A model generated the notes under the pieces. That model did not search any database and had not been told where the DNA came from. It was given only the letters and a program-made list of their open reading frames with translations. From Hydrogenophilus sp. (lineage in GTDB: Bacteria > Pseudomonadota > Gammaproteobacteria > Burkholderiales > Thiobacillaceae), in the NCBI GenBank assembly GCA_020725195.1, contig DYFL01000020.1, positions 1 to 41,258 on the forward strand: a DNA stretch of 41,258 nt, in the 5' to 3' direction. How positions within the stretch are numbered: the first letter of the stretch is position 1; each line of letters begins with the position of its first letter. This document shows positions 6,840 through 13,910 of this stretch, one piece after another. The translations under genes and the position numbers were made by a program.

Positions 6840-7586
6840 ATGCCCCTGATCAGCAACCCCTCCGAGCGCATGCAGCGCGCCGCCGACAAGCGGCAAGCGC
6901 TGCTGCGCTTCCTGCGCGACGAGCTCTACACCACCCCCGCGACCGCCGGCCTGGTGCTGGGACTCACCGAGCGGCCGGCTCGCCGCACACTTGCTGCGCT
7001 GGAGCGTGAAGGACTGATCAAGCGCCACGACGTGCAGATCCTGCCTGGCCTGCCGCCCGTGCGCGTGATCGGGATCACGCACCACGGCCAGGCGATGGCC
7101 TTCTCCCCCGGGGCGGGGGAGAAGTGCATCGAACGGGCCTTCGAGCCCGCCCGCTACTCGCTGGTCGGGCTGCAACACAAGTTGGATATGCAGGCCCTGC
7201 GTCTACAGTCCGCAAACGCAGGGCTGGTCAAACAGTGGGTCAACGGCGACCGGCTCGCCCTCGCCAAAAAGGGCGTCAAGCGCCCCGACGCGGTTTGCCT
7301 GACGGCAACCGGCGTCAGGGTCGCCGTGGAGGTGGAGCGCACGATCAAGGCCCCGAAGCGCTATGCCGCCGTACTCGAGCAGCACCTCGCCGCCATCCGG
7401 GCCGGCAGGTGGTCCCGTGTCGTCTGGGCCTGCCCGGACGCGCCGACCGCCGAGCGCGTGGCCGCCCTGGTCCGGGGCGTGGAGTACGTCACGCTCGCCG
7501 GCGCGAAGGAGAAAATCAACCCAGCGAAAGACCATGCCGGCCTGCTGTTCACTGACTACCAATCGTTTACAACTTGCCTGCAATAA
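6840..7586 (+). CDS. MOBC-type relaxase-like protein
   Basis: A 248-residue protein, 3 bases after the coupling ATPase. Residues 15-65 form a winged helix (LLRFLRDELYTTPATAGLVL, then RRTLAALEREGLIKR). Residues 105-200 look like a restriction-endonuclease-like nuclease fold: GLQHKLDMQALR, RPDAV with D150, VAVEVERTIK with E164, E166 and K170, then YAAVLEQHL. This is the layout of CloDF13 MobC and the Replic_Relax family: no HUH triad, winged helix plus PD-(D/E)xK-like core. Its length is close to MobC (about 240 residues) and it sits directly behind a MobB-like gene. It would nick oriT to start transfer. Which residues are catalytic is inferred. Confidence 0.7.
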   Translation: MPLISNPSERMQRAADKRQALLRFLRDELYTTPATAGLVLGLTERPARRTLAALEREGLIKRHDVQILPGLPPVRVIGITHHGQAMAFSPGAGEKCIERAFEPARYSLVGLQHKLDMQALRLQSANAGLVKQWVNGDRLALAKKGVKRPDAVCLTATGVRVAVEVERTIKAPKRYAAVLEQHLAAIRAGRWSRVVWACPDAPTAERVAALVRGVEYVTLAGAKEKINPAKDHAGLLFTDYQSFTTCLQ

Positions 7587-7597
7587 GGAGTCTCACC

Positions 7598-7801
7598 ATG
7601 CCTGTCCTCAAGCCCAAAGCCACCGCCAAGACCAAGACGTTTTCCGTGCGCCTGCCTACCGATCTGTATACGCAGATCGAGCAGGTAAAGGCCGACGCCG
7701 AGGCCGCCGGCCTCGTGTTCGACGCGGTGGAGGTGTGCGAAAAAGCCCTCGCCGTGGCCGTCAGGACGGCGCGGCAGGAGCTTGACGCGGCCCGCACCTG
7801 A
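7598..7801 (+). CDS. Small ribbon-helix-helix-like protein
   Basis: A 67-residue protein starting at ATG 7598 (AAGGAG upstream), 11 bases after the relaxase gene. The basic N-terminus is followed by TFSVRLPTDLYTQIEQVKAD, a strand plus helix typical of ribbon-helix-helix proteins, then a second helix EVCEKALAVAVRTARQEL. As the last gene of the operon and next to the relaxase, it could be an oriT-binding accessory protein or an autorepressor. This is inferred from position and fold. Confidence 0.65.
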   Translation: MPVLKPKATAKTKTFSVRLPTDLYTQIEQVKADAEAAGLVFDAVEVCEKALAVAVRTARQELDAART

Positions 7802-7833
7802 TCGGCATATCCTTCCATCTCCCCACCCCGTAC

Positions 7834-7857
7834 GCCCGGCCTCGCGCCGGGCTTTCT
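7834..7857 (+). terminator. Rho-independent terminator of the mobilisation operon
   Basis: GCCCGGC (7834-7840) pairs with GCCGGGC (7846-7852), followed by TTTCT. It lies 32 bases after the last stop codon of the operon. Confidence 0.7.
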
Positions 7858-7907
7858 GTTGCGCCGCGCTTACAAACCGGATTGCCCTGGCGTCTCGCTG
7901 CGGGGCC

Positions 7908-7996
7908 GGGCACCCTGCGGGTGCTGTTAACCGGTCCTGCCGCCACTCCGCAAATCGCCGACGCTTGGCCGGGGCACCCTGCGGGTGCTGTTAACC
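7908..7996 (+). repeat. Two direct copies of a 25-bp hairpin unit
   Basis: A 25-bp unit occurs identically at 7908-7932 and 7972-7996. Each contains GCACCC/GGGTGC around TGC, followed by TGTTAACC. The starts are 64 bp apart. They lie just after the operon terminator. They could be protein-binding sites or extra terminators. Confidence 0.6.
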
Positions 7997-8005
7997 CGGC
8001 CTTCT

Positions 8006-8033
8006 GTCTACACCGTGTAAACACGGCGTAGAC
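8006..8033. repeat. 28-bp inverted repeat, oriT or operator candidate
   Basis: GTCTACACCGTGT (8006-8018) and ACACGGCGTAGAC (8021-8033) form 13-bp arms with one mismatch and an AA centre. Being adjacent to the relaxase operon makes this a candidate for relaxosome protein binding. Confidence 0.45.
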
Positions 8034-8144
8034 AGGTTGTGCCGTTTCCCCGCTTGCCCTTCGGGCCTGTGCCTCGGGCGGGCCTCCGGCCCGACCAAGG
8101 CGGCCCGAGCGGGCGGCGCGAGAAAACGGCGCTGAGCGGGGCAA

Positions 8145-8181
8145 CCCTGTAAGCCTTCCCTGGACGGGAAGCCTTACAGGG
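8145..8181. repeat. 37-bp inverted repeat, oriT candidate
   Basis: CCCTGTAAGCCTTCCC (8145-8160) and GGGAAGCCTTACAGGG (8166-8181) form 16-bp arms with one central mismatch around TGGAC. Isolated imperfect inverted repeats of this size next to nic sites are typical of transfer origins. No nic consensus for MOBC relaxases is known to me. Confidence 0.45.
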
Positions 8182-8250
8182 CGCGGCGTTCCGGGCCTGG
8201 ATGGCCCTCCACTTGCGTCCCCGCCTCTCTTGCGCCCCCGTCGAGCGCCT

Positions 8251-8491
8251 GCGGCGCCCGACCCCCCTCTTTGAGGGGGCTTCGACAGGGCCAGTCCAGA
8301 CCGCTACGCGGCCTGTCCTCGCCCTGCCTGCCTCGCCTGCGGCTCGTCTGGCTTCGGGCTGCAAGCAGCCCTCGTCTCGTCCTCGGGTCGGAGGATGTCC
8401 TGTCTGGCCGCTGCGCGTCCATCCAGGCCACCTCCTCCCCTCGGCGCGGGCCTGGACGGCCCGCCCCTCAAAGAGGGGGGTCGGGCGCCGC
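8251..8491. repeat. 28-bp perfect inverted repeat, 185 bp apart
   Basis: The arms 8251-8278 and 8464-8491 are exact reverse complements over 28 bp (left arm begins GCGGCGCCCGACCCC, right arm ends TCGGGCGCCGC). The 185 bp between them hold no gene. The layout could form a large cruciform or a single-strand stem-loop, or could be the trace of a small lost insertion. Confidence 0.6.
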
Positions 8492-8627
8492 AATGGCTGA
8501 TCACCTCCGCCTCTTGTGCGGCCCGACGGGGGCGCGGCGTACCGCCCGCCCAGGCCACCGGCGCCCTGGGGGCGCCTGACGCTGCACGACGGCCTACGGC
8601 CTGTTTGCGTCTGTCCTGTGCTCCTCG

Positions 8628-8736
8628 CCGCCTGGAGCCCGCCCTTGGGGGCGAACTCCAGGCGGGGCTGCGGCCTGGACGGCCTTGCCCCCTCCGTCCC
8701 AGCCCTAAGCGTCCCTGCGGGCCGCTAAGGGCTGGG
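8628..8736. repeat. Two further inverted repeats
   Basis: CCGCCTGGAG (8628-8637) pairs perfectly with CTCCAGGCGG (8656-8665). CCCAGCCCTAAGCG (8698-8711) pairs with CGCTAAGGGCTGGG (8723-8736) with one mismatch. They continue the series of inverted repeats downstream of the relaxase operon. Confidence 0.5.
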
Positions 8737-9286
8737 CGGCGGCTCCCTCTTTGTGCTCGCTACGCTCGCGGTGTCTCGCCTCGCAGCTGCGCGCCGGCGA
8801 GCCTGGGCTCAGCCCCTCCGTGGTCGGTCACGGCCAGGGGAGCCTCGGCGGTGCCGGTTCCCCTGGCGTGCCTCCGGCTTGGCTTCCTGCAAAACCTTTC
8901 GGGGGTTGCGCTACCACTGCCGCCTCACGGCGGCCATGCCGTCCCGGCCCCACCTTGTGGGGGCGCCCAGAGGGCCGCGCCGCTGACCGGCGCGGGGACA
9001 TGGCCGACCGGCAGGAAGTGTGATGCCCTGCGTGGTGTGGGGCCCGGCAGGGGCCGGGCCTGGGGGGGTGGGTTTGTTCGGCAGAAGACACCCCACCAGC
9101 AGGACCCGGCCAGTTGGCCGGCGTAAGACCCGCTGCGCGGGTGAGGCCCAGCGACCCGCATGCGCGGGGTAGCCCGGCGCTGCCGGGGGCCACCGGCGGG
9201 CCGCTCTGCGGCTCCGCCTCTGTCGCCGGCCTGCGGCCTGGCTCCCTGGCGGCGGCTTCGCCGCGCCCTCTCGTCTGGGGGATTCT

Positions 9287-9490
9287 GCCATTGCTCAGCG
9301 CAATGCCATTGGCATTGCTATTGCCATTGCTAATAGCAATGGCAATAGCGCCCTGCGCGAATCCCAGGCAGACAACCTCGTCCCTGATCTGGCGAGGCTT
9401 TCAGGCCGGTATATGCCCGACTTATCCACGGCATCTGTGGATTGCCATTGCTATTGGCATTGCCAATGGCATTGCAATAGCAATGGCAAT
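9287..9490. other. Origin-like block: nested palindromes around DnaA-box-like sites
   Basis: Two clusters built from GCCATTG/CAATGGC and related heptamers enclose a spacer. Left cluster: CAATGCCA/TGGCATTG (9301-9317) and a 31-bp palindrome with 15-bp arms, CTATTGCCATTGCTA at 9318-9332 and its complement at 9334-9348. Right cluster: 16-bp perfect arms at 9441-9456 and 9475-9490 around further copies. In the spacer, TTATCCACG (9422-9430) differs by one base from the DnaA box, and an inverted, weaker copy lies at 9436-9444. Repeats next to DnaA boxes are the hallmark of plasmid origins. I infer a vegetative origin used by the excised circle. Confidence 0.6.
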
Positions 9491-9503
9491 GGCATAAAGC
9501 GCC

Positions 9504-9554
9504 CGAGCGGGCAGAAACGGGCAGAAACCAGACCTGGCGGCGTAGCTAGCTGAC
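9504..9554 (+). promoter_or_regulatory. 51-bp shared upstream box, copy B
   Basis: This copy matches 2206-2256 with two mismatches in 51 bp, including the doubled CGGGCAGAAA. It ends 32 bp before the GTG of the next exported-protein gene and starts 13 bp after the origin-like palindromes. The two genes downstream of the copies are unrelated, so the box itself is probably functional. Confidence 0.6.
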
Positions 9555-9586
9555 GATGGTGATAACGCCACCCGTCAGGAGCCGCC

Positions 9587-9916
9587 GTGAAGCCCTATCT
9601 GTCCATCCTCGCCTTGGCCGCTGCCCTGGCCGCCCCCGTCCAGAGCCATGCTGTCGATCTCACTGCGTACCCCTACGACTATCTCTCACACGTGGCCCTG
9701 GGCGGCGGCCTGAGCTACTGGGTCACATCAGAGACCCAGAGGCCCGAGCTCGGCATCCTGGCGGCCACGGTGGCCGGGGCGCTCAAGGAGAGCACCGACA
9801 AAAACTTCGACGCTGGCGACCTGGCGTCCTGGGTCGTCGGTGGTGTGGTCGGTGCGGCCATCGGCGAGCACCTGGTGATCACGCCGGCGGGGATCGTCTG
9901 GCAGCGGCGGTGGTAG
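9587..9916 (+). CDS. Small exported protein, YfiM-like pattern
   Basis: A 109-residue protein from GTG 9587 with AGGAG upstream. The signal peptide is residues 1-22 (ALAAPVQSHA). The mature part has two Gly/Ala-rich amphipathic helices (HVALGGGLSYW and WVVGGVVGAAIGEHL) separated by KESTDKNFDAGDLASW. This resembles the layout of YfiM-like exported proteins (helix, then K-E-x-x-D and a D-x-x-A segment, then a glycine-rich helix), but the match is by eye only. It stands alone behind box B and is followed by a hairpin at 9995. Its role is unknown, perhaps in the envelope. Confidence 0.6.
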   Translation: MKPYLSILALAAALAAPVQSHAVDLTAYPYDYLSHVALGGGLSYWVTSETQRPELGILAATVAGALKESTDKNFDAGDLASWVVGGVVGAAIGEHLVITPAGIVWQRRW

Positions 9917-10556
9917 CTGCTGCTGCACAGAAACGGGGTCTTTTGCCTGGGCGGTGTCCTGGGGGTCCTGCTCGACTGGGGAGCCTGGGGGCCTGCCCGG
10001 CAAGCCGGGCACCGGGCTTTCGTGAATCGAGCCCGCCGAAAAGACGGCGGTCTCGACCCTTCGGGCTTCAATCCCTGGCCCAACTGCACAGACACCCCGC
10101 CACAAGGGGCCGGGTCTCTGCCAAAGAAGGGATGTGCACAGACCCGCAAGCGGGACTGTGCGCCGCGCTTCGCGCTGTTGTGGTTCCGCCGGCGAGCGTA
10201 CCGGTATTACGTGCAGCGTCTCACAGTCTCGGCCAAGCGCAAGGGCGGCCAGATTTCCGGCTCCCCCACGCCGGACTAAGCGACCAGACGGGGCCCCTGC
10301 CCCGTCTGCTCGCCAAGTCCGGCGAGGTCCCCCCAAAAATCAGGCCTCAAGAGCCCCCTTGCGCGTGGCCTCGCCAGTGAGCCTTGCACTTCACCCCGGT
10401 ACGCCACCGGGGAACCCCGCAGGGGGAGGAAAGATGCCTCCGGCGGCCAGGGTCTCAGACCCTGGACCAGGCCCCAGGGGGTGGGGCGAGGGCCAGGCAG
10501 CCACGCTGCGCGGTTGCCTGGCGGGCGGTAGCAAACGGTGATGAAAGGGAATAGTG
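9917..10556. other. 640-bp intergenic region with hairpins
   Basis: No frame is convincing; the longest candidates have no ribosome-binding site and odd composition. It contains the terminator at 9995, an inverted repeat GCACAGACCCGC/GCGGGACTGTGC (10136-10147/10150-10161, one mismatch), a nearby direct echo of TGCACAGAC at 10085, and a perfect CAGACGGGGC/GCCCCGTCTG hairpin (10285-10294/10299-10308). Confidence 0.5.
9995..10020 (+). terminator. Probable terminator after the YfiM-like gene
   Basis: GCCCGGC (9995-10001) and GCCGGGC (10004-10010) flank AA and are followed by ACCGGGCTTT. The stem is strong and the T run is short. It lies 79 bases after the stop codon. Confidence 0.45.
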
Positions 10557-11000
10557 ATGACTCAGCACGATATCAACGTCAGGCAGATCAACGCCGCGCC
10601 GGTTGGCAGCGACGATTATCAACCATGGCTCTACGTCGTGGAGCAGGATGGCAAGACCTTGGGTCGATTCCAGGTGGAAGAGTACGAGAGCGCCGAGGCG
10701 GCGAAGGCGGCCGCCCTAACCCTGGCTCAGGAGCTGGAAGCCAACCCCTGGGTCTCCCCGTTCTGGAAACACCGCGGGATCCTGTTGGCCGACTATGGCA
10801 CCGCGCAGAAACTCGCGAGCCTGTGCCTGAATCTCTGGAACGGCAACGACTACAAGGTGGATCTGGGTAGCCTCCTGGCCGGCTCCGACGCGAAGCACCG
10901 CGCCATCGCCTTCGAGCTCATGGAGAGCTACGCCAAGCTGGGCGAGAACGACGAGGATTTCATGGCCCTGTGTGATGAGATAAGGGCTATGAGGGGGTGA
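10557..11000 (+). CDS. Hypothetical protein
   Basis: A 147-residue soluble protein. ATG 10557 is chosen for the AAGGGA upstream; a GTG three bases earlier is possible. Residues 20-60 look like a small alpha/beta domain (WLYVVEQDGKTLGRFQVEEY). The C-terminal half is helical with LADYGTAQKLASLCLNLWNG and FELMESYAKLGENDEDFMAL, and could bind a partner protein. No signal peptide or membrane helix is seen. I do not recognise the family. It stands alone between two structured intergenic regions at the start of the cargo-like part of the element. Confidence 0.6.
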   Translation: MTQHDINVRQINAAPVGSDDYQPWLYVVEQDGKTLGRFQVEEYESAEAAKAAALTLAQELEANPWVSPFWKHRGILLADYGTAQKLASLCLNLWNGNDYKVDLGSLLAGSDAKHRAIAFELMESYAKLGENDEDFMALCDEIRAMRG

Positions 11001-11044
11001 GAATTACAAACGTGACGTAAATGCGGTTACTGGATCAATCCTCA

Positions 11045-11062
11045 GGGGCGGCTTGCCGCCCC
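11045..11062 (+). terminator. Hairpin after the hypothetical gene
   Basis: GGGGCGGC (11045-11052) and GCCGCCCC (11055-11062) flank TT. No T run follows, so it may be a weak terminator or a processing hairpin. Confidence 0.35.
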
Positions 11063-11190
11063 CCGCCTGAACTCGAGCCCTCTTGCCGCCGCTCTGCTCT
11101 TCTGGAAATATCAATAACTGTATTAGGGGAGAACAAGCATGCGATTCAGGGAGGCTGGGGCGCAAACAGGCCAGTCTGGGAGCCCCATCA

Positions 11191-13494
11191 GTGACTGAAA
11201 CACAAACGCTCCTTCTCAAGCTCAGCGCGCTCGGCCTCCTCGGCGGACTCGGTATCTGGCTTGCCGTGAAGGCCGCCCTGTCCGCCTGGGCCTATGGCCA
11301 GGGTGCGCTACGCCTGCTGGGCGACCAACGCGCCCATCTTGCCGGCATGGTCCTGTTGACGCTGGCCGCCATCACGCTGACCTATACGGCCTGGCCGACA
11401 ACGTCACCCGAGGCGCAGCCAGCCCTCTCCGCAAGCGCCACGCCCAGCGGTTTCGCGCTTTCGGATTTCGGCGTCGGCGCATTCTTCAATGGCCTCTGGG
11501 CTCTCGCGCTCCTGGGGTTTGCGCGCTACTACCTGCGCGACATCGCCGACGGCGGCATCAAGACGGGGATCGCCTATGCCATCGCCCTGCCGTTGCTGAC
11601 GCTCGCGGCCTACACCCTGCACGCACCGCCCCAGGTCTTCCCGGCGCTCATCGCCACCAATGCCCTCATGCTTTTTTTCATGCTGGGCTCCGAGATCCTG
11701 CTGGGCGTGCTCTTCGTGTCCGCCGCGGGGATCCTCCAGATGTTCGTCGCCTTGGGCTATGGCGACCGCCACGCCGGCGGCACGCTCTTCACATCCTCCG
11801 TGCTGGCGGTCATGGCGGCCTACGCCTGGACGGCCTACAGCACCTGGCGGCTATTCAACCCGCGCGAAACGAATACCGCCGCCGACGAGGACAATGCGGC
11901 CCGGCGCCCCGCGCCCAGGATGCAGGAGCACCGCAAGGCGGAACTGCCGCCACTGTCAGTGCAGGAAGAGGACAGCGACCTGCCCGGCTTCCCCGCCGTC
12001 CGACCGCGGCATGACTTCAGCCACATCGTCGGCATGGACGAGACCAAGCGGCGGCTTCTGGACGCCGGCCGCAAGGCCGTCGCCCCCCACGAGGGCGAGC
12101 CGCCCCGCAACGGCATCCTGCTCTCCGGCGAGCCGGGCAACGGCAAGACCTTCTTCGCCGAGGCCCTGGCCGGCGAGTTGAAGCTGCCGTTCATCAAGCT
12201 CACCTTCGCGCAGACCGCCTCGCGCTACGTCAACCAGACCACCGAGAGCGTGCGCCAGGCCTTCGAGGACGCCATCCGCCAGGCCCCTTGCGTGCTCTTC
12301 ATCGACGAGGTGGACAGCTTCCTCGCCGACCGCGAGGCCAGCATCTCTAGCGGCCAGGAGACGAGCCGCACCGCGAACACGCTGCTCACCCTGATCAACG
12401 ACCTGCGAGGCCGTGGCGTGCTCCTGATCGCCGCCACCAACTTTGCCGACAAGCTGGATGCCGCCGGCGTGCGCGAGGGCCGGTTCGACTTCAAGATCGA
12501 GGTGCCGCCCCCCGACTTCCCCGCCCGCCAGGCCATCCTGACCCGCGTGCTCGGCAAGGAGGGGCGCAACACCCCGGTCGAACCCGACGTCGTCGACCGC
12601 GCCGCCCGCCGCTGGGAGGGCTTTTCGGTTGCGCGCATCACGGCGATCGCCAAGGAAGCGACCGAGCACGCCCGGCAAGCGCAGGCGACGGTGATCGGCT
12701 TCGACGACCTCATGGCGGCCCTGCGGCGGCTGCAGGGTACGCTGGGTGACCGGCTCCCGGAAGACACGCCCGATCTTTCCGGCGTCTTCCTGCCCGAGGA
12801 GTCCTCCAGGAAGCTCGCCGGCATCGCCTACCGCATGCGCGAGATCGAGGAGGTCGAGAGCCTGGGCGGCACGCTGCCCACGGGGCTGCTCTTCTACGGC
12901 CCGCCCGGCACGGGCAAGACCCTGGGCGTGCGGGCGCTCGCCAAGGAGACGGGCTGGGCCTTCATCAGCACCAACGGCCAGGCCCTGCTCTCCGACAAGG
13001 ACGAGCTCAAGAGCATCGTCAAGCGCGCCCGTGACATCCGTCCGGTGATCGTCTTCATCGACGAGGCGGACGACGTGCTCGCCGACCGCGGCACCAGCCC
13101 CTGGACCAAGTCAGTGACCAACGATCTGCTCACCGCCATGGATGGCGCCAAAGGCAAGGTCTCCGACATCGTCTGGGTGGCGGCGACCAACCACCCGGAC
13201 GCGCTCGATGCCGCCACGGTCCGCGGGGGGCGCTTCCAGGAGAAGATCCTCTTCGACCTGCCGGACGAGCCCACGCTCACGCGCTACATCGAGGCCTGGA
13301 TGCGTGCCTCCAAGGCGAAATTCGCCGAGGACCTGACGCCCGGGCGTGTCACCGCCCTGCTCTATCCGACCTCCATCGCCAACGCCAGGGCGATCCTGCA
13401 GTCCGCCATCAACCACATGATCGGTGCAGGCGAGCGTACCGTGCTGGCCGCGCACATCGAGTCCGCCCAGGAGGAGATTGAGCCGAATGCCTAA
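11191..13494 (+). CDS. Membrane-anchored tandem AAA+ ATPase
   Basis: A 767-residue protein. GTG 11191 is preferred because GGGAG lies 8 bases upstream and the longer frame has an odd Cys-rich start. About six transmembrane segments (11-30, 49-68, 98-115, 125-144, 155-188, 198-219) are followed by two AAA+ modules of the Cdc48/FtsH type. Module 1 has Walker A GEPGNGKT (313-320), Walker B with D372-E373 and REGRFD. Module 2 has Walker A GPPGTGKT (570-577), D624-E625 and VRGGRF. There is no HExxH protease site, so this is not FtsH. It would use ATP to pull on membrane or cytoplasmic proteins. Small membrane-protein genes follow it. It is probably cargo of the element; defence, envelope stress and plasmid maintenance are all open. 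Confidence 0.8.
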   Translation: MTETQTLLLKLSALGLLGGLGIWLAVKAALSAWAYGQGALRLLGDQRAHLAGMVLLTLAAITLTYTAWPTTSPEAQPALSASATPSGFALSDFGVGAFFNGLWALALLGFARYYLRDIADGGIKTGIAYAIALPLLTLAAYTLHAPPQVFPALIATNALMLFFMLGSEILLGVLFVSAAGILQMFVALGYGDRHAGGTLFTSSVLAVMAAYAWTAYSTWRLFNPRETNTAADEDNAARRPAPRMQEHRKAELPPLSVQEEDSDLPGFPAVRPRHDFSHIVGMDETKRRLLDAGRKAVAPHEGEPPRNGILLSGEPGNGKTFFAEALAGELKLPFIKLTFAQTASRYVNQTTESVRQAFEDAIRQAPCVLFIDEVDSFLADREASISSGQETSRTANTLLTLINDLRGRGVLLIAATNFADKLDAAGVREGRFDFKIEVPPPDFPARQAILTRVLGKEGRNTPVEPDVVDRAARRWEGFSVARITAIAKEATEHARQAQATVIGFDDLMAALRRLQGTLGDRLPEDTPDLSGVFLPEESSRKLAGIAYRMREIEEVESLGGTLPTGLLFYGPPGTGKTLGVRALAKETGWAFISTNGQALLSDKDELKSIVKRARDIRPVIVFIDEADDVLADRGTSPWTKSVTNDLLTAMDGAKGKVSDIVWVAATNHPDALDAATVRGGRFQEKILFDLPDEPTLTRYIEAWMRASKAKFAEDLTPGRVTALLYPTSIANARAILQSAINHMIGAGERTVLAAHIESAQEEIEPNA

Positions 13495-13515
13495 GGACAA
13501 CCGTAGAGGAACAAG

Positions 13516-13881
13516 ATGAAAACCAAAGACGCCGTATCCGGATCGCTGGGCCTCGCAGGCGCTGGCTTGCTGATTGTGGCTGCCTGTGTGGCCATCGTGT
13601 CCGCCACCATTGGGCTGTTTGACCCGGTGCTCTCCGGCATGATCGACAATTACGCGCTGCTCGGCGCGGTGCTTGGTGTGGTGCTGCTGGTCATTTCCTT
13701 CCTCACTGTCGAGGTCAAGGAAGGGGAAGCGCCCGCCGCTCGCCGCGCCGAAGTCGCAGAGGCAGCCGCCGCGCCGAAGTCGGATTGGTCTTGGCTGTCC
13801 GATCTGTTCGGCGGCTCCGATTCGGACGACGATCGCCGTCAGAAGGAGCGTGATTACCACCACCATCATCGTGGCCGCTAA
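13516..13881 (+). CDS. Small two-pass membrane protein with charged tail
   Basis: A 121-residue protein, 21 bases after the AAA+ gene, with GAGGA upstream. Two transmembrane helices (about 12-35 and 46-64) form a hairpin. The cytoplasmic tail is acidic (LFGGSDSDDDR), then basic with four consecutive His. No family is recognised. The short distance to the ATPase gene suggests co-transcription. The tail could be a substrate or docking segment for the ATPase, as inference. Confidence 0.6.
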   Translation: MKTKDAVSGSLGLAGAGLLIVAACVAIVSATIGLFDPVLSGMIDNYALLGAVLGVVLLVISFLTVEVKEGEAPAARRAEVAEAAAAPKSDWSWLSDLFGGSDSDDDRRQKERDYHHHHRGR

Positions 13882-13910
13882 TCCGATGTTCGGGTAGTGA
13901 CAGCACAACT

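Larger units (their letters stand above)
7802..9586. other. 1.8-kb non-coding region rich in inverted repeats
   Basis: No frame here reads like a protein. Apparent frames are Pro/Arg/Gly-rich and contradict one another. The sequence is crowded with short CG palindromes of the GCCTGCGGC, CGCTACGCG and GGCCTACGGCC kinds, plus the larger inverted repeats and the origin-like block given separately. It lies between the relaxase operon and the second copy of the shared upstream box. It is the best place to look for oriT and the vegetative origin. Confidence 0.7.

Noticed and set aside
8201-9126. Long overlapping frames on both strands in the repeat-rich region
   Set aside because: They are Pro/Arg/Gly-rich, lack ribosome-binding sites, overlap extensively on both strands and cross the inverted repeats. 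This is expected from GC-rich non-coding DNA.
11191-13494. FtsH protease
   Set aside because: It has two AAA+ modules and about six membrane segments, and no HExxH metalloprotease motif or C-terminal peptidase domain.
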